Part shown: one piece after another, positions 62,146 to 64,000 of the stretch
Numbering within the stretch: position 1 is the stretch's first letter
Layout of the letters: the number at the start of each line of letters is the position of its first letter
From: Mucilaginibacter conchicola
GTDB taxonomy: Bacteria > Bacteroidota > Bacteroidia > Sphingobacteriales > Sphingobacteriaceae
Length of the DNA stretch: 64,000 nt
Reading direction: 5' to 3'
Assembly (NCBI RefSeq): GCF_003432115.1
Contig: NZ_QWDC01000001.1
Location: 186,001-250,000 of the forward strand
Program-made: the position numbers and the translations under genes
The notes under the pieces: model-generated
The model's database searches: none
What the model saw: the letters and a program-made list of their open reading frames with translations, nothing else
Told to the model about the DNA's origin: nothing

Positions 62146-63249
62146 ATGAAACTTATTTACAAGGTGCTTTCGGGCATTATCATATACGTACTCTTTGCAA
62201 ATACTAAAGTGAATGCACAAGGCTGTGTGGCCATTAGCGGTAAAGGAGCATTCACAGTAATGGAACATCCTATGCTGGATAGTACCGCCGCGCCCGGCCA
62301 AGAAAGCAGCTGGGTATTTACTTCATCGTATCGCTATTTCCACTCTTACAAACACTTTAAAGGCACCGAAGAGCAAAAGCAACGTCAAACACTTCACAAC
62401 GAGGTTGTAAACTTCCAAAACACTATTGACCTTAGCCTTACCCGCAATTTCAACAGATTTTGGTCTGTAACGGTAGGTCTGCCTTATTTGATCAATATTC
62501 GTTCTTCATTATATGAGCATGGTGGTAAAGAGCGCCACAGATCATACTCAAACGGTATTGGTGATGCGCGTGTTGTAGCTTATCGTTGGTTATTTGACCC
62601 TCGCAAAGTACATAGTGGCAATTTGCAAGTTGGTTTAGGTATCAAATTGCCTACCGGCGATTATAATTACAGAAGCTACTTCTACAATGTAACACCATCA
62701 AAACGCCCTGTTGACCAATCTATCCAATTGGGTGACGGCGGTGTGGGTATTATTGCCGAAGCAAATGGATTTTTGAGTTTGGGTGGCCGTTTCAGTGGCT
62801 ACACAAACTTGTACTACATGTCAAATCCGCGTAATACAAATGGTACCCGTACTTACCGCGAAACTTTAAGCGCTGCATTAGCAAATGAAAGTATTATGAG
62901 CGTTCCAGACCAGTATCTGGCGCGTGTAGGTGTTAATTACACTTTTGGTGGCTCATTAAGCGCGCTTACCGCATCAGTAGGTGGCCGTATTGAAGGTATC
63001 CCGCCCCGCGACCTGATAGGTAAAAGCGATGCATTCCGTCGTCCGGGTTATATCATCTCGGGTGAGCCGTCGTTAAATTACAGCTTCAAAAAAGTAAATG
63101 TTTTTGCCAGCGTTCCAATCGCATTAAAAAGAAACCGCCAGCAAAGCGTTACAGACCAGGAGAATTCTGCAAGAACGGGCACCTATGTAATTGGCGATGC
63201 CGCCTTTGCCGATTACTCTATCAATCTCGGTATTTCGTTCAAGTTTTAA
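62146..63249 (+). CDS. Outer-membrane beta-barrel protein
   Basis: 367 residues from ATG 62146, where the signal VLSGIIIYVLFANTKVNAQ begins properly; an ATG at 62113 gives an atypical extension. A beta-barrel pattern follows: RNFNRFWSVTVGLPYLINIR, then IGDARVVAYRWLFDP and GNLQVGLGIKLPTGDYNY, ending in INLGISFKF with a terminal Phe. The MetA-type pattern with LPTGDY is similar to the gene at 58736. It ends the cluster before a terminator. Confidence 0.78.
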   Translation: MKLIYKVLSGIIIYVLFANTKVNAQGCVAISGKGAFTVMEHPMLDSTAAPGQESSWVFTSSYRYFHSYKHFKGTEEQKQRQTLHNEVVNFQNTIDLSLTRNFNRFWSVTVGLPYLINIRSSLYEHGGKERHRSYSNGIGDARVVAYRWLFDPRKVHSGNLQVGLGIKLPTGDYNYRSYFYNVTPSKRPVDQSIQLGDGGVGIIAEANGFLSLGGRFSGYTNLYYMSNPRNTNGTRTYRETLSAALANESIMSVPDQYLARVGVNYTFGGSLSALTASVGGRIEGIPPRDLIGKSDAFRRPGYIISGEPSLNYSFKKVNVFASVPIALKRNRQQSVTDQENSARTGTYVIGDAAFADYSINLGISFKF

Positions 63250-63266
63250 TAATGGTTATGAAAGCA

Positions 63267-63294
63267 AAAGCCGGGGTGGTTCCCGGCTTTTTTG
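63267..63294 (+). terminator. Rho-independent terminator of the barrel/PAP2 cluster
   Basis: AAAAGCCGGG (63267-63276) pairs with CCCGGCTTTT (63283-63292), then T's. Confidence 0.85.
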
Positions 63295-63338
63295 TAATTA
63301 AAACTGGCATCTGATAGTAAAAGTAATAGTTTTACAAA

Positions 63339-63803
63339 ATGAACTCTGCTGAACAAAACTTTAAAGAAACAGGCTTAAGCCTTCCGCCGGCACCAAAACC
63401 GCTTGGTGTTTACAAACCATGTTTAATTGATGGCAAATACCTATACCTATCGGGCCATGGCACCGTGCAGGATGATGGTACATTGATCATTGGCCGTATT
63501 GGTGATACCATTGATATGGAGAACGGTAAGCTTGCTGCAAGGCAGGTTGGCTTGGCTATGCTGGCCACTATAAAAGAAAACCTGGGCAGTTTAGATCGTG
63601 TAAAACGCGTTATAAAGGTATTGGGCATGGTTAACTGCACGCCCGATTTTGAGCGCCACCCGTACATTATAAATGGTGCAAGCGAACTGTTCGCCAAAGT
63701 TTGGGGCGAAGAGAACGGCATCGGTGTGCGCAGCGCAGTAGGGATGGGCTCGTTGCCTGATAACATCCCTGTTGAGATAGAAGCTCTTTTTGAACTGGTT
63801 TAA
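63339..63803 (+). CDS. RidA family protein
   Basis: 154 residues, a YjgF/RidA-type fold of the longer form with PKPLGVYKPCLIDGKYLYLS, GRIGDTIDMENGKLAARQVG, and near the end GIGVRSAVGMGSLPDNIPVE (the Arg that binds substrate carboxylates). Members deaminate reactive enamines or imines. It is 12 bases before a D-threonine-aldolase-like gene, so both may act on amino-acid derived metabolites. Confidence 0.87.
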   Translation: MNSAEQNFKETGLSLPPAPKPLGVYKPCLIDGKYLYLSGHGTVQDDGTLIIGRIGDTIDMENGKLAARQVGLAMLATIKENLGSLDRVKRVIKVLGMVNCTPDFERHPYIINGASELFAKVWGEENGIGVRSAVGMGSLPDNIPVEIEALFELV

Positions 63804-63815
63804 AACCAATCGCCT

Positions 63816-64000
63816 ATGGAAATCCCCGCCTGGTACATCATCAACAATGTTGATGAACTGGATACGCCTGCACTTATAGTTTATCCTGATAGGGTAAAAA
63901 GCAACATCGATCTTTTAAAATCGATGGTAGACGACCCTTTCCGCTTACGCCCACATGCAAAAAGCCATAAAAGTGCTGATGCTGCTCTTTTAATGATACA
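63816..64000 (+). CDS. D-threonine-aldolase/alanine-racemase-fold protein (partial, cut by window end)
   Basis: 61 codons from ATG 63816 are visible. DTPALIVYPDRVKSNIDLLK and LRPHAKSHKSAD are the beginning of the D-TA family, with the PLP-binding Lys in the HAKSHK segment. It is 12 bases after RidA. The rest lies beyond the window. Confidence 0.85.
   Translation, partial: MEIPAWYIINNVDELDTPALIVYPDRVKSNIDLLKSMVDDPFRLRPHAKSHKSADAALLMI

Overview
The window looks like a chromosomal segment of a member of Bacteroidota, most likely family Sphingobacteriaceae near Mucilaginibacter or Pedobacter. The supporting signs are a fused MurF-alanine racemase, TAnnTTTG-type -7 promoter elements, few Shine-Dalgarno sites, a short primary sigma factor, abundant lipoprotein signals, heavy-metal RND efflux and TolC/HlyD genes, and a TlpA-like TPR-thioredoxin. 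Genus is an inference; no rRNA is present.

Layout. 1-2.0 kb: end of a metal-efflux RND locus (outer-membrane-factor end, CusB-like adaptor, small lipoprotein). 2.2-6.6 kb: a small unknown gene and a type-I-export-like operon whose ABC protein has no ATPase domain. 6.7-9.1 kb: acyltransferase and DUF3179 protein. 9.2-9.94 kb: a cluster of gene decay, with a nonsense-interrupted secreted protein and two gene remnants fused end to end. About 10.4-29.0 kb: an accessory island ending in a large serine recombinase next to two tRNA genes. 29.2-64 kb: ordinary chromosome (tRNA-Leu, tRNA-Gly, recX, murF-alr, two Tet-type MFS pumps, TlpA-like protein, signal-peptidase-like protein, LOG protein, symporter, trpA, tsaC/yrdC, yceI, sucC, an ABC ATPase, S41 peptidase, smc, PhzF, endonuclease V, primary sigma factor, MBL hydrolase, methyltransferase, a PAP2/haloperoxidase-DoxX-beta-barrel cluster, RidA, and the start of a D-threonine-aldolase-like gene).

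The island is the part of most interest. On the plus strand it carries a broken Mrr-like restriction endonuclease, a Septu-like PtuA-PtuB pair, a DUF4238 protein, a 1953-residue STAND NTPase with a Cap4-like N-terminal nuclease (Avs-like), an AbiV-like protein and a 537-residue protein with a C-terminal PD-(D/E)xK nuclease. On the minus strand, between the Septu pair and DUF4238, is a compact RiPP operon: a 62-residue precursor whose C-terminus holds three aromatic-Asn-Arg tripeptides, an FxsB/YhhB-like radical SAM-SPASM maturase, a 2OG-Fe(II) oxygenase and a HEXXH-type peptide hydroxylase. The genes overlap, and there is no dedicated protease or exporter. A cyclophane-type peptide acted on by two different oxygenase families, inside a defence island, is the best candidate for an undescribed system here.

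Other oddities in the chromosome: a signal-peptidase-I-like protein lacking both catalytic dyad residues, an in-frame REP-like palindrome inside the smc hinge, promoter elements so close to start codons that leaderless mRNAs are expected, and a HAD protein whose nucleophile Asp is Glu. All functional calls are from motif reading; no database search was run.
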